The notes below the pieces were generated by a model that had not been told where the DNA came from, did no database searches, and saw only the letters and a list, made by a program, of their open reading frames with translations. From positions 1 through 13,538 of the forward strand of contig CAKZHC010000022.1 of the NCBI GenBank assembly GCA_936920625.1: 13,538 nucleotides of DNA, read 5' to 3'. Shown here piece after piece: positions 1 to 7,591 of the stretch. Source of the stretch: an uncultured Enterobacteriaceae bacterium (GTDB lineage Bacteria > Pseudomonadota > Gammaproteobacteria > Enterobacterales > Enterobacteriaceae). The translations under genes were made by a program, and so were the position numbers. Position 1 is the stretch's first letter. Each line of letters begins with the position of its first letter.

Positions 1-67
1 TATATATTTTTTTTATGAAATTTATTCTTTAATAAGAAAAATTTATTTGAATAAAATAATAATCATT

Positions 68-94
68 TAAGAAGTGTTTAGGTAGTGTCGTTTT
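68..94 (+). promoter_or_regulatory. Candidate sigma-28 (LafS) promoter of lafA
   Basis: A weak match to the flagellar sigma-28 promoter (TAAAGTTT, 11 nt, GCCGATAA). Here TAAGAAGT lies at 68-75 and GTCGTTTT at 87-94, about 4 of 8 bases each, with exactly 11 nt between. Flagellins are normally transcribed by the flagellar sigma factor, and lafS is encoded downstream. The spacing and position fit, but the match is poor and the surrounding DNA is AT-rich, so this is a tentative call. Confidence 0.3.
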
Positions 95-101
95 TTATTC
101 G

Positions 102-124
102 CGTGTCAAAATTAAATTGACACG
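102..124 (+). promoter_or_regulatory. Inverted repeat in the lafA leader
   Basis: A perfect 8-bp inverted repeat, CGTGTCAA at 102-109 and TTGACACG at 117-124, with a 7-nt AT loop. If the promoter at 68-94 is right, transcription would start near 100 and this would be a 5'-terminal stem-loop of the flagellin mRNA. Such structures can stabilise an mRNA. It could instead be a protein-binding operator. Confidence 0.4.
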
Positions 125-164
125 GGTATTACAGGAAAAAAACCTAATACAAGGACACACTATT

Positions 165-1045
165 ATGCTTTCAATTTTTACAAATAAGTCAGCCATGTCA
201 TCCAACAATGCATTCAATCAAGCAAACAACGCTCTGAGCGTTGCGATGCAGCGTCTGGGAACCGGTAAACGTATTAATTCTGCGGCGGATGATGCAGCCG
301 GCTTGCAGATTGCGACACGTTTGCAGGGCCAGACTAATGGTATGAGTGTTGCCGGTGATAAGCCGGTGATAATATAAGTAAATCTAAAGCTCTGCTCGGT
401 ACTGCGGAAGGGGCGTTTGATGAAGTCACTAATATATTGTTCCGTATGAAGGATCTGGCCACACAGGCAGCGGACGATACGAATTCTGATACTGACCGTG
501 GCGCTATGCAGGATGAGTTTACAGCTCTTAACGCCGAGCTGAATAACATCATGTCTAACACTTCTTACGGCTCTGAAAAATTGCTGGAGAGTATATCGGG
601 TGCATCAGGTGCTGTTAAGGTTGCCGGTAAACTGACTAAAGAGATGCAGTTCCAGATTGGTGCCAGCAAAGATGAAGTTCTGAAAGTGAACTTATCTTCC
701 CAACTGAGTGGGGTGGCTAGTGCACTCGCGGCATTGACAGTGGACGGTATATCCAAAGGTGTCAGTGGGGGTAATGCTATGATTGGCAAGGTGGAAGCAG
801 CGCTGAATTCGGTAGGGACTATCCGTTCTGCAATAGGCGCTACAATAAATCGTCTTGATCATACAAGTAATAATCTGGCGAATATGAAGGATAACACTAA
901 CGTTAATCTTGGTGTTATCCGTGACGCTGATATTGCTGATGAAGCCCTAAAGATGAGTCGCGAGTCGATGCTCATGCAAAGCAGCCAGGGAATGCTGATG
1001 CAGTCCAACCAGATGGGACAGATGCTGCTGAAGTTCATAAGCTAG
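165..1045 (+). pseudogene. lafA: Lateral flagellin LafA, frameshifted by an 11-bp tandem duplication
   Basis: Flagellin of the lateral (Flag-2) filament. Translation starts at ATG 165, 9 nt after AAGGA (151-155), giving MLSIFTNKSAM and the conserved flagellin N-terminal motif RINSAADDAAGLQIATRLQG. The frame then enters an exact repeat of an 11-base unit (351-361 and 362-372) and stops at 375-377 after 70 residues. The rest of the protein is intact in another frame up to TAA 1043-1045. It contains TAEGAFDEVTNILFRMKDLA, the NTSYG motif and the C-terminal coiled D1/D0 region (LANMKDNTNVNLGVIRDADI). Removing one copy of the unit joins SVA to GDNISKSKALLG and then TAEGA, the same 12-residue spacing as I recall in related flagellins, and gives 289 residues. 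The truncated product lacks the C-terminal D0/D1 helices needed for export and polymerisation, so it should not form a filament. A weak TTG start at 437 exists for the second part but has no ribosome binding site. Confidence 0.93.
351..372 (+). repeat. Exact 11-bp tandem duplication inside lafA
   Basis: The unit GCCGGTGATAA occurs twice back to back (351-361, 362-372). Because 11 is not a multiple of three, it shifts the flagellin frame. Losing one copy restores the reading frame GCC-GGT-GAT-AAT-ATA-AGT. Short perfect tandem duplications arise by slippage or misaligned recombination and can be lost in the same way. Confidence 0.95.
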
Positions 1046-1077
1046 GATCTAAACCGGATGATGTAATTGTGTTCGAC

Positions 1078-1110
1078 AACACCGCTCTAGAGCGGTGTTA
1101 TTGTTTCCCC
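1078..1110 (+). terminator. Rho-independent terminator after lafA
   Basis: A perfect 22-nt palindrome (1078-1099; half-site AACACCGCTCT) lies 33 nt after the lafA stop, followed by a T-rich ATTGTTT. It would separate the flagellin transcript from the lafB operon. A second imperfect hairpin (GGAAGGAAA against TTTCCTCC, about 1112-1132) follows directly. Confidence 0.75.
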
Positions 1111-1192
1111 CGGAAGGAAAAAATTTCCTCCTGGGCCATAAAACGGTATCAATATTATTCATATCTTATTGATATCACTGTTTTTTGAATTA

Positions 1193-1208
1193 TGGCACGT
1201 AATTTGCA
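1193..1208 (+). promoter_or_regulatory. Sigma-54 (RpoN) promoter of the lafB-lafU operon
   Basis: TGGCACG (1193-1199), four bases, then TTGCA (1204-1208) matches the -24/-12 consensus TGGCACG-N4-TTGCW at every position, with exactly 10 nt between the invariant GG and GC. Transcription would start near 1219, about 30 nt before the lafB start. Lateral flagellar systems carry the sigma-54-dependent activator LafK, which fits. LafK itself is not in the window. Confidence 0.85.
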
Positions 1209-1249
1209 TAATCATATTAGCTAAACTGAATAATTCGAGGAGGCAAAAT

Positions 1250-2638
1250 ATGCCTGGTATGAGTTGGGACCCGCAACAAATGGCTAAACTCTCGGTGGAA
1301 CAGAAGTTCGCCGGTATGAGGGCGCGCCTTGGAACACAGAGGCAGCAGCTGGACGCTGAAAAAAAAGGCCTGAGTACATTAAAAAGAGCGCTTAACGCGT
1401 TTCGCACTGCGCTGAAGGGCTTTGGCAGCAGTGATGGTATTATCAAAAACAATGTCACTGCAAATCGGGATGGCTACGTTAACCTGAAAGCAACTTCAAA
1501 AGTCAGCAAGGGACTCTACGAAATCCGAGTTAACGAAACAGCGGCGTCAGAGAAGCTCTCGTTTGACAAAATGACGGATGAAAGCGTTAAAGCAGCTCAG
1601 GGCTCGATGAAGATTAAGGTAGGCGATAAATCCATGACGGTTGATATGAGTAAGGTCAACTCGTTGGGAGAACTCCGTGATCAGATCAATAAGCAGTCCG
1701 ATAACCCCGGTGTTACTGCATCGTTAATGAATATTAACGGTAAATATGAACTGATGATGAGTAGTAATGATACTGGGGAAAAAAATAAATTCTCGGTTGA
1801 TGCCACTGACGGCAGTTTCAACCAATTATTACAGCAACCCGTTGTCATCAGTCGTGCTCGTGACGCCGAAATTATCATTGGTGGTGATGGCTCTGAGGGT
1901 AATCCAGGACGCTCAATAAAAAGTGCTTCTAACAACTTTAAAAACTTAATTCCTGGTGTTGAAATCGATGTTATTCAGAAAACGAAAAAGGACGAGTCGC
2001 TAATTATCAACGTCAATAGCGATGATAAAGGGACTACGGAGCAGCTACAGAAATTTGTCGACGCCTATAATAAGTTACGTGATTCTCTAAATGATCTTAC
2101 TCACACAGGCTCCGCTGATGATACAAACAGTGACGATGATGATAAAAATAAAAAAGATGATAAAAAGAAAGCTGATCGTGGGGTAATGGCAGGCGATTCC
2201 GAAGTCAGGGAGCTGATAAATCAGTTAAACAGAGAGCTCAGGGGAAGTTTTGGTAAAAAGCGTCTTTCTGATTTTGGTATTTCGGCAGACAAATACGGAA
2301 AACTCTCTATTAATAACGACAAACTGGAAAAAGGACTTCGCGATGATCCCTCTGCGTTAGACGGTCTGTTTTCGGATAAAAAAGATGGCATACTCAAGAC
2401 AATGGATAAGAGTCTTGATGGTTTTCTCAGTTTCAGCCACGGCACAATCAAGGCCCGTGAAAATACATGGGATGTTAAAAACAGCCAGCTCGAAAAGAGA
2501 ATAAAGGCCCTCAACCTCCGTTCCGACATGGCTTATAACAGCTACCTGAAAAAATTTAGTGAAGCTCAGTCGGCAATGGATCGTATGCAGCAATCTATGG
2601 CGCAATATCTACCCAACAATCTATGGGGCAATAGCTAA
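1250..2638 (+). CDS. lafB: Lateral flagellar filament cap LafB (FliD family)
   Basis: Filament cap / hook-associated protein 2, which sits at the filament tip and folds exported flagellin into place. The start is ATG 1250, 6 nt after a strong GAGGAGG (1237-1243), giving 462 residues; the same frame is open further upstream, but that stretch covers the sigma-54 promoter. The N-terminal third has the FliD_N pattern: an amphipathic coiled-coil segment (about residues 12-55), then a region with FDKMTDES and GDKSMTVDMSKVNSLGELRD. The C-terminal half has FliD_C features such as QKFVDAYNKLRDSLNDLT, DFGISADKYGKLSINNDKL, and a terminal helical segment ending YLPNNLWGNS. An unusual aspartate/lysine-rich low-complexity stretch (about residues 289-310) interrupts the C-terminal domain before ADRGVMAGDSEVRELI. 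First gene of the lafBCDEFSTU operon. The family and the lateral assignment are secure from gene order. Confidence 0.93.
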   Translation: MPGMSWDPQQMAKLSVEQKFAGMRARLGTQRQQLDAEKKGLSTLKRALNAFRTALKGFGSSDGIIKNNVTANRDGYVNLKATSKVSKGLYEIRVNETAASEKLSFDKMTDESVKAAQGSMKIKVGDKSMTVDMSKVNSLGELRDQINKQSDNPGVTASLMNINGKYELMMSSNDTGEKNKFSVDATDGSFNQLLQQPVVISRARDAEIIIGGDGSEGNPGRSIKSASNNFKNLIPGVEIDVIQKTKKDESLIINVNSDDKGTTEQLQKFVDAYNKLRDSLNDLTHTGSADDTNSDDDDKNKKDDKKKADRGVMAGDSEVRELINQLNRELRGSFGKKRLSDFGISADKYGKLSINNDKLEKGLRDDPSALDGLFSDKKDGILKTMDKSLDGFLSFSHGTIKARENTWDVKNSQLEKRIKALNLRSDMAYNSYLKKFSEAQSAMDRMQQSMAQYLPNNLWGNS

Positions 2639-2670
2639 TGCCCGGTAATTCATAACAGGCAAGGTTGAGC

Positions 2671-3054
2671 ATGTACGAAAACTCAGAGGATTTCAGGGGG
2701 TATGGTGAAGCCGACTTGGCCATCCGCAGTGCCGGAGCAAACTCACATCAGCTAGTTCTGATGTTGTTTGGCGGCCTGATGGATGAGCTGGTGCGTGCAA
2801 AAGGACATGTTGAAGCGCATCGCCTCGAGCGTAAAACCACCAGCATTTCAAAATGTATTGATATTCTCAACGCACTGACCAGTGTACTGAATTATCAACA
2901 AGGGGGGGAGCTGGCTAACCGGCTGGCTTCGTTGTATGACTATTGTGTTTACCGACTTTATGATGCGAGTAACACGATGTCCATCAACCGAATTGAGGAA
3001 GTCCAGCATATTGTGTCCGAATTGCATTTAGGTTGGCAGGAGATGAAATCATGA
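2671..3054 (+). CDS. lafC: Lateral flagellin export chaperone LafC (FliS family)
   Basis: FliS-type chaperone that binds the C-terminal helix of flagellin in the cytoplasm and prevents early polymerisation. It is 127 residues, a normal FliS length, all-helical in appearance, with the family pattern MYENSEDFRGYGEADL near the start, LVLMLFGGLMDELVRAKGHV, and NALTSVLNYQQGGELANRLA. I chose ATG 2671 because AAGG (2661-2664) is 6 nt upstream; TTG 2665 would add two residues and sits too close to that site. It follows lafB by 32 nt, and its TGA overlaps the lafD start (ATGA), pointing to translational coupling. Its likely client, LafA, is broken in this sequence. Confidence 0.92.
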   Translation: MYENSEDFRGYGEADLAIRSAGANSHQLVLMLFGGLMDELVRAKGHVEAHRLERKTTSISKCIDILNALTSVLNYQQGGELANRLASLYDYCVYRLYDASNTMSINRIEEVQHIVSELHLGWQEMKS

Positions 3055-3356
3055 CTACGTCAGATATAGAATCCCTCGGAGAGGCATTGCTGAAGGCAGC
3101 AAGAGAAGATGATTGGCTGAGAGTTCAGCAAATTGATGAGAAAATCTGTCAACTTCTACAAACTATACAGAATAAAGGTATTGAACCCAACACATTGCCT
3201 GTAATTAAAAAGCTCCATCAGCGTCATGTGATGACAATGGCCATTTGTCGTGATCGTATGACCACGCTTGGCGAACAAATGAAATATCACCAGCGGTCGC
3301 GGGAAGGATTACAGGCTTACGCATTACACACCTCAGAGCAGGAGTTGCAATCATGA
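3051..3356 (+). CDS. lafD: Lateral flagellar protein LafD (FliT-like chaperone)
   Basis: Small 101-residue, highly charged helical protein in the position where FliT or LafD is found between fliS and fliK homologues. FliT-type proteins are export chaperones for the cap FliD. There is no diagnostic motif that I can name, so the assignment rests on size, helical character (for example ESLGEALLKAAREDDWLRVQ) and gene order. It starts at ATG 3051 inside the lafC stop and ends at TGA 3356, overlapping the lafE start by four bases. The frame is open slightly upstream from 3033, but the ATGA overlap is the natural start. Confidence 0.8.
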   Translation: MTTSDIESLGEALLKAAREDDWLRVQQIDEKICQLLQTIQNKGIEPNTLPVIKKLHQRHVMTMAICRDRMTTLGEQMKYHQRSREGLQAYALHTSEQELQS

Positions 3357-4435
3357 TGCCCCTCACGCATTCTTCAGTGCCAGCAGGTTCCGCCAGGTCT
3401 GGGCCTGCTACGCTGTTAAAAGGGGCATCTGTGCCTGCTCTGAAAGGGGTAGCTGCGGGCAGTCCGGATGAGTTTTCGCTATCAGGACCGGGAATAGTGC
3501 CGGTTACAGGAAAGGCGGCTAATACTGCCAGCGGATCTGATGCGAAGACGTCTAAAGGTCCGGCGCCTGAAGATGATTCCCTTAAAGACGAAATTTCTGC
3601 CGATCCCATGCCGTTGCTGGCGTTACTGTTACCCGAGACTGCGCTTTCAGAGACCAATCCTGCCGCTTCAACGCAAGGTGTGCAGTTGTCTGCTCTGCCC
3701 AGTGTAAGTGCCCTGCCAGTCGGACTGATGAACCAGCGTATTTCCCCAACTAATCAGCAGAATACATTATTGCTTTCTGGCACGTTACCGGCCAAATTTG
3801 AGTTAAATTTGTCACCAGAAAATTTATCCGCCGGCATGCAGTTACCATCAGTACAAGCCGGTAGTGCAGTTATTCAATCGAACACAGAGGGGAGTGAGGT
3901 ATTGCCCATCACAACACCCTCTCAGCCCACAGGTACAGAAATAGTTCAGGGTATGGCGTTCGCGTCTGCCAATAACCTGCTACAGCATGACACTAAAATT
4001 CCTCCCAGCCCGCCATTATCCCTGCCCAGAGATGAGCAGGCAGCAGCGGAGACATTGTCTAAAGCGCTAGGAGACCGCCTGCAAATGCAACTTGACCGGG
4101 GTATACAGAGGGCGACTATCCGACTCGACCCCCCCAGTCTGGGTAAAATGGATATCTCTTTACACTATCAGGAAGGTAAGCTCCAGGTACATATTCAGGC
4201 TATGCAGCCTGAAGTGTTGCGCGCACTACAGCAGACGGCTCCTGAGCTACGTTATGCATTAAGTACAAATAATCAGGTCCAGGTTAATGTGCAGTTATCG
4301 CAGCAGGGCGGTGAACGACAGACGCACCAATCTTATCAATCGCAAGATTCTGAAATCATAGCGGGGCAGCCAGAGCCTGAAGTTGAAGAGAAAATGATTC
4401 GCTTTCGAGATAATTCAGTGATTACAAGGGTATAG
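3353..4435 (+). CDS. lafE: Lateral flagellar hook-length control protein LafE (FliK family)
   Basis: FliK-type molecular ruler that controls hook length and switches the export apparatus from hook to filament substrates. 360 residues. The first two thirds are low-complexity and rich in Ala, Ser, Pro, Gly and Thr (for example GPATLLKGASVPALKG), typical of the extended secreted ruler region. The C-terminal Flg_hook domain (about residues 228-315) holds the signature RLDPPSLGKMDISLHYQEG, VHIQAMQPEVLRALQ and LRYALSTNN, followed by a Gln/Ser/Glu-rich tail. Start ATG 3353 is 8 nt after GGAG (3341-3344) and overlaps the lafD stop; ATG 3356 directly after is an alternative. Normal for the family in layout and length. 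Confidence 0.9.
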   Translation: MMPLTHSSVPAGSARSGPATLLKGASVPALKGVAAGSPDEFSLSGPGIVPVTGKAANTASGSDAKTSKGPAPEDDSLKDEISADPMPLLALLLPETALSETNPAASTQGVQLSALPSVSALPVGLMNQRISPTNQQNTLLLSGTLPAKFELNLSPENLSAGMQLPSVQAGSAVIQSNTEGSEVLPITTPSQPTGTEIVQGMAFASANNLLQHDTKIPPSPPLSLPRDEQAAAETLSKALGDRLQMQLDRGIQRATIRLDPPSLGKMDISLHYQEGKLQVHIQAMQPEVLRALQQTAPELRYALSTNNQVQVNVQLSQQGGERQTHQSYQSQDSEIIAGQPEPEVEEKMIRFRDNSVITRV

Positions 4436-4439
4436 CCGA

Positions 4440-4913
4440 ATGAGAAATCAAAATAATACGTTTGCTATAGTAGTGGCAATTGCTCTTACGTCAGTGATGA
4501 CATCGATTATAACACTAACGGGTATGCGTTATTTTTCAGTGGGTGATGTGTTAAACAGGCCTAGCGCTAATGATAGTGTCAGTTCTGCTGCAAAACTTCA
4601 GCGCCAGGCCCTGAACTATGTTGAGGTTAGTGATCAAATTATTACGTTGCGGGGCAATGGAGTAAGGGAGCGTTATTTATTGCTGGATCTGGCACTGGTT
4701 ACTCATGGCAAGGAGCAGATGAAAGCGGCAGAAAGTTCTCTGCCAAAAATCAAAAGCACTCTTGTAGAGAGTTTCTCCGGTCTGGATTACAACACTGTTC
4801 GCGCTATGCCAATAGAGGAAATTCGCCGTCTAATTTTAACTAATATGGAAGCGTCTTTTGGAAAATCGACACCATTTAGTGATATCACCATTTCTAAAAT
4901 GATCTTTCAGTGA
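4440..4913 (+). CDS. lafF: Lateral flagellar basal-body-associated protein LafF (FliL family)
   Basis: FliL-type inner-membrane protein that surrounds and supports the stator at the flagellar motor. 157 residues. There is one N-terminal membrane segment (about residues 8-30, FAIVVAIALTSVMTSIITLT) and a periplasmic domain containing YVEVSDQIITLRGNGVRERY, LLDLALVTHGKEQ and the family's EEIRRLILTNMEASFG near the end. ATG 4440 lies 4 nt after the lafE stop and 9 nt after AAGGG (4426-4430). The position before the sigma factor and stator genes is the standard Flag-2 order. Confidence 0.88.
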   Translation: MRNQNNTFAIVVAIALTSVMTSIITLTGMRYFSVGDVLNRPSANDSVSSAAKLQRQALNYVEVSDQIITLRGNGVRERYLLLDLALVTHGKEQMKAAESSLPKIKSTLVESFSGLDYNTVRAMPIEEIRRLILTNMEASFGKSTPFSDITISKMIFQ

Positions 4914-4922
4914 TAATTCATT

Positions 4923-5609
4923 ATGAGCGTATTTACCGATATATCTGAACTTTCTCCCACTGAGGAGAGCCACTACTTGCAGCGATGGACTCCGCTAGTA
5001 AAACGCATTGTCCAGCAATTAGCACCGCAAGCTGATGCGGTAATGGATAGAGGAGACCTCGAGCAGATAGCATTAATGGGGTTGCTAGAATCGTTGCGCC
5101 GGTATGGCCACCCTGATGAGCACTTTGCCTGTTATGCCAGACAACGTATCAGGGGGGCTGTACTGGACCAGCTGCGTGTTAATGACTGGCGCCCACGTCG
5201 CTTGCGTCAAAAGAGCCACAAAATAAGTGACGCAATACGCAAACTCTCACGAACGCTTGGTCATGAGCCTACTGAAGAGGAGATGCGTGTGCATCTTCAC
5301 CTCAGCACAGAGGAAATCCATGAGTATCTGCTATCAGTATCCGCCGCGACTATGGGCAGTCTGGATGATTATCTCGCCAGTGGTGAGTCTGGAATGGCCG
5401 GGCGGGAATTAGCAGATGAGTTCGAAATTAAGCGTACTCTGGAACGTGCACTTGATTCGCTTGATAAGCGGGAGCGCATCATTCTTTCGCTCTATTATCA
5501 ACACGAACTAAGTCTTAAGGAAATAGCCCTGGTACTAAATTTGACTGAAGCACGGGTTTGTCAGATAAACAAAAAGATAGGCGACAAAATCAAAATTTTC
5601 TTTGAGTAA
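4923..5609 (+). CDS. lafS: Lateral flagellar sigma factor LafS (FliA / sigma-28 family)
   Basis: Alternative sigma factor that directs RNA polymerase to late lateral-flagellar promoters such as that of flagellin. 228 residues, close to FliA's usual size of about 240. Region 2 is visible in DRGDLEQIALMGLLESLRRY, FACYARQRIRGAVLDQLR and the DWRPRRLRQKSH segment. Region 3 spans roughly ISDAIRKLSRTLGHEPTEEE. Region 4 holds LDSLDKRERIILSLYYQHEL and the helix-turn-helix LSLKEIALVLNLTEARVCQI. ATG 4923 lies 9 nt after the lafF stop and has no clear Shine-Dalgarno, so expression may depend on coupling to lafF. Complete, with no visible lesion. Confidence 0.93.
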   Translation: MSVFTDISELSPTEESHYLQRWTPLVKRIVQQLAPQADAVMDRGDLEQIALMGLLESLRRYGHPDEHFACYARQRIRGAVLDQLRVNDWRPRRLRQKSHKISDAIRKLSRTLGHEPTEEEMRVHLHLSTEEIHEYLLSVSAATMGSLDDYLASGESGMAGRELADEFEIKRTLERALDSLDKRERIILSLYYQHELSLKEIALVLNLTEARVCQINKKIGDKIKIFFE

Positions 5610-5616
5610 TCTACTT

Positions 5617-6480
5617 ATGCAAAAAATCATTGGATTATTTATAGTATTTGGAAGCGTTATTGGTGGTTATCTGATGTCCGGAGGATTATTGTTTGTCTTC
5701 TGGCAACCGGGTGAACTGGCTATTATCCTGGGTGCTGGTGGTGGTGCAATGGTTATTGCAAATTCCCGCAGCGTGCTTAAGGAGATGTGGAAACAGATTC
5801 GCGGTGTAATGAAAAAAAATACCTATACCCGTGAGTTTCAGCAGCAACTTTTAATGCTGCTTTATGAATTGCTGGAACTGGTAAAAAATGGTGGGTTGAA
5901 AACACTCGATACTCACATTGAAGTACCAAAAGAAAGTTTGCTGTTCCAGAAATATCCCTTAGTGCTTGCCGACGAAGGATTAATTACTTTTATTTCTGAC
6001 AACTTTCGTCTTATGGCCATGGGGAAAATTAACGAGCATGAAATGGAAGGGATACTGGAGCGGGAGCTGGAGGCGGTAGAAGATGATCTTATGGTTCCCG
6101 CGCGCTCGTTACAACGTACCGCTGAGGCAATGCCGGGGTTTGGTATCTGTGCCGCCGTACTGGGAATCGTCATCACCATGCAGTCGATTGATGGTTCTAT
6201 AGCGCTCATTGGTATCAAGGTAGCAGCTGCTTTGATCGGGACGTTTGTGGGTGTTTTCATTTGCTACTGTATTATGGATCCGCTTGCTAATGCCATGGAA
6301 CAATCAACGAAAAAGCGCCTCGCTATTTTGGAATGCATACGCATTGTGCTGATTAATCAGGTAGCAGGTAAACCAACGTTGCTGGCGGTAGATGCCGGTC
6401 GTAAAATGCTGCCGCTCGATGTGAAACCGACCTTTTCTGTACTCGAAGAGTGGGTAAATCAGTTGGTTCCAGGTGTATGA
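5617..6480 (+). CDS. lafT: Lateral flagellar motor stator LafT (MotA family)
   Basis: MotA-type stator subunit: an inner-membrane protein that forms the ion channel with LafU and turns the lateral motor. 287 residues from ATG 5617 (MQKIIGLFIVFG); a TTG at 5602 inside the lafS end would add five residues but has no ribosome binding site. Two N-terminal membrane segments (about 3-25 and 32-50), a long charged cytoplasmic loop (VPARSLQRTAEAM near its end), then two C-terminal segments beginning with the conserved PGFGICAAVLGIVITMQS and continuing GIKVAAALIGTFVGVFICYC. The conserved proline of PGFG corresponds to the functional proline of MotA. The gene start follows the lafS stop by 7 nt. The coupling ion (proton or sodium) cannot be read with confidence. 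Confidence 0.93.
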   Translation: MQKIIGLFIVFGSVIGGYLMSGGLLFVFWQPGELAIILGAGGGAMVIANSRSVLKEMWKQIRGVMKKNTYTREFQQQLLMLLYELLELVKNGGLKTLDTHIEVPKESLLFQKYPLVLADEGLITFISDNFRLMAMGKINEHEMEGILERELEAVEDDLMVPARSLQRTAEAMPGFGICAAVLGIVITMQSIDGSIALIGIKVAAALIGTFVGVFICYCIMDPLANAMEQSTKKRLAILECIRIVLINQVAGKPTLLAVDAGRKMLPLDVKPTFSVLEEWVNQLVPGV

Positions 6481-7424
6481 TCATGACAAAAAAAAATCAT
6501 GAATCCACGATCATCAAGCGGGCAAGCCGTAAGATGGAACATAGTGCTCATGGTGGTGCCTGGAAGGTTGCTTTCGCAGATTTTACGCTGGCAATGATGG
6601 CGCTATTCATGACGTTATGGCTTGTTGCCGCAGTGAGTACAGATGAACGTACAGAAACGATGGCTCAGCTGCGGGGGATGTCCATTTTCGATAATCTCTC
6701 CTTTACTCCTGTGTCAATCTCCAAAAAAGGAAGTAACGATAGCGTTATTGATAAGCCATCGCCAGTGACAATGAACTCCACCACTCAGGACCAGGTAAAA
6801 GACACAGAAGCGGACCCAACACATCCTGACGAAGACGAGGCCTCGATAATTCACCAGGACGAATCACTTGTCAGTGTTCTCGAACGTTCTGACAAGGAGT
6901 TGCAACAATTATATATGATGCTCAAAAAGGTCAGTGAAAACTTCGACACTCAGGCAAACTTGTCATTTGAAGCTATTCCTCAGGGGCTACGGATTTTAAT
7001 CCAGGATGATAAAAACCGTACAATGTTTCAGCGGGGGAGCGCATCTTTAACTCCTTACTTTGAGAAGTTACTCACTGGACTGGCACCGGTTTTCAACAGC
7101 ATAGAAAACAAAATGATTATAAGCGGGCATACCGATGCTGCTAAGTACGGTACAGGCTCTGTTTATAACAACTGGAATCTTTCAGGTGACCGGGCGTTGG
7201 CAGCTCGTCGGGCTCTGGAGCGGGGCGGACTGGACAGTTCAAAGGTTATTCAGGTTAATGCGATGGCATCAAATATGCTGCTGGATAAAAAGGATCCGAT
7301 GGACGATAGCAATAGGCGCATCGAAATTATGGTGCTGACTGATGCGGCGGCTGATACGTTATATCAGTATTTCGGTCATCACGGTGAGAAAATCGTAGAA
7401 CCTGTTGCTAAAAGTATTAAATAA
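6477..7424 (+). CDS. lafU: Lateral flagellar motor stator LafU (MotB family)
   Basis: MotB-type stator subunit, anchored to peptidoglycan and partner of LafT. 315 residues if it starts at ATG 6477, which overlaps the lafT stop as ATGA; ATG 6483 is two residues later and better spaced from AGG (6471-6473). The single membrane segment includes VAFADFTLAMMALFMTLWLV, in which Asp35 corresponds to the ion-binding aspartate of MotB. A linker rich in acidic residues (about 105-140) precedes an OmpA-like peptidoglycan-binding domain (about 185-295) with IISGHTDAAKYG, NNWNLSGDRALAARRAL and the conserved DDSNRRIEIMVL. It is the last laf gene. It is complete, whereas in E. coli K-12 lafU survives only as a remnant of a deleted Flag-2 locus. 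Confidence 0.93.
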   Translation: MIMTKKNHESTIIKRASRKMEHSAHGGAWKVAFADFTLAMMALFMTLWLVAAVSTDERTETMAQLRGMSIFDNLSFTPVSISKKGSNDSVIDKPSPVTMNSTTQDQVKDTEADPTHPDEDEASIIHQDESLVSVLERSDKELQQLYMMLKKVSENFDTQANLSFEAIPQGLRILIQDDKNRTMFQRGSASLTPYFEKLLTGLAPVFNSIENKMIISGHTDAAKYGTGSVYNNWNLSGDRALAARRALERGGLDSSKVIQVNAMASNMLLDKKDPMDDSNRRIEIMVLTDAAADTLYQYFGHHGEKIVEPVAKSIK

Positions 7425-7548
7425 TTTGCTGTAACTGACGGTTCTGCTATTAATAAGTCTCAGAATTATCTACTGGTGGCATGATAATTTTGAAGACTGT
7501 TGCCAGCATGTGTATTACCAGCTTTTGTATCTGAATCCGTCTGAATGT

Positions 7549-7577
7549 CAGAGCACCGTCCGCTCTGCACAGACGGT
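7549..7577. terminator. Possible convergent terminator hairpins between lafU and allE
   Basis: Two overlapping, mutually exclusive stems: CAGAGC (7549-7554) with GCTCTG (7562-7567), and ACCGTC (7555-7560) with GACGGT (7572-7577). They lie between the convergent ends of the laf and ureide operons, where a shared terminator would be expected. Neither side has a good T-run, so termination is inferred from position. The rest of 7425-7591 shows nothing else. Confidence 0.35.
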
Positions 7578-7591
7578 CTCCGTAGTATTGA

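Noticed and set aside
437..1045. Separate short flagellin-like gene starting at TTG 437
   Set aside because: It has no ribosome binding site and lacks the conserved flagellin N-terminus, which is found in frame one 11-bp repeat upstream. It is the second part of the broken lafA.
3205..3657. Minus-strand open frame opposite lafD and lafE
   Set aside because: Shadow of the low-complexity FliK ruler region; Ala/Ser/Gly-rich antisense frames are expected there.
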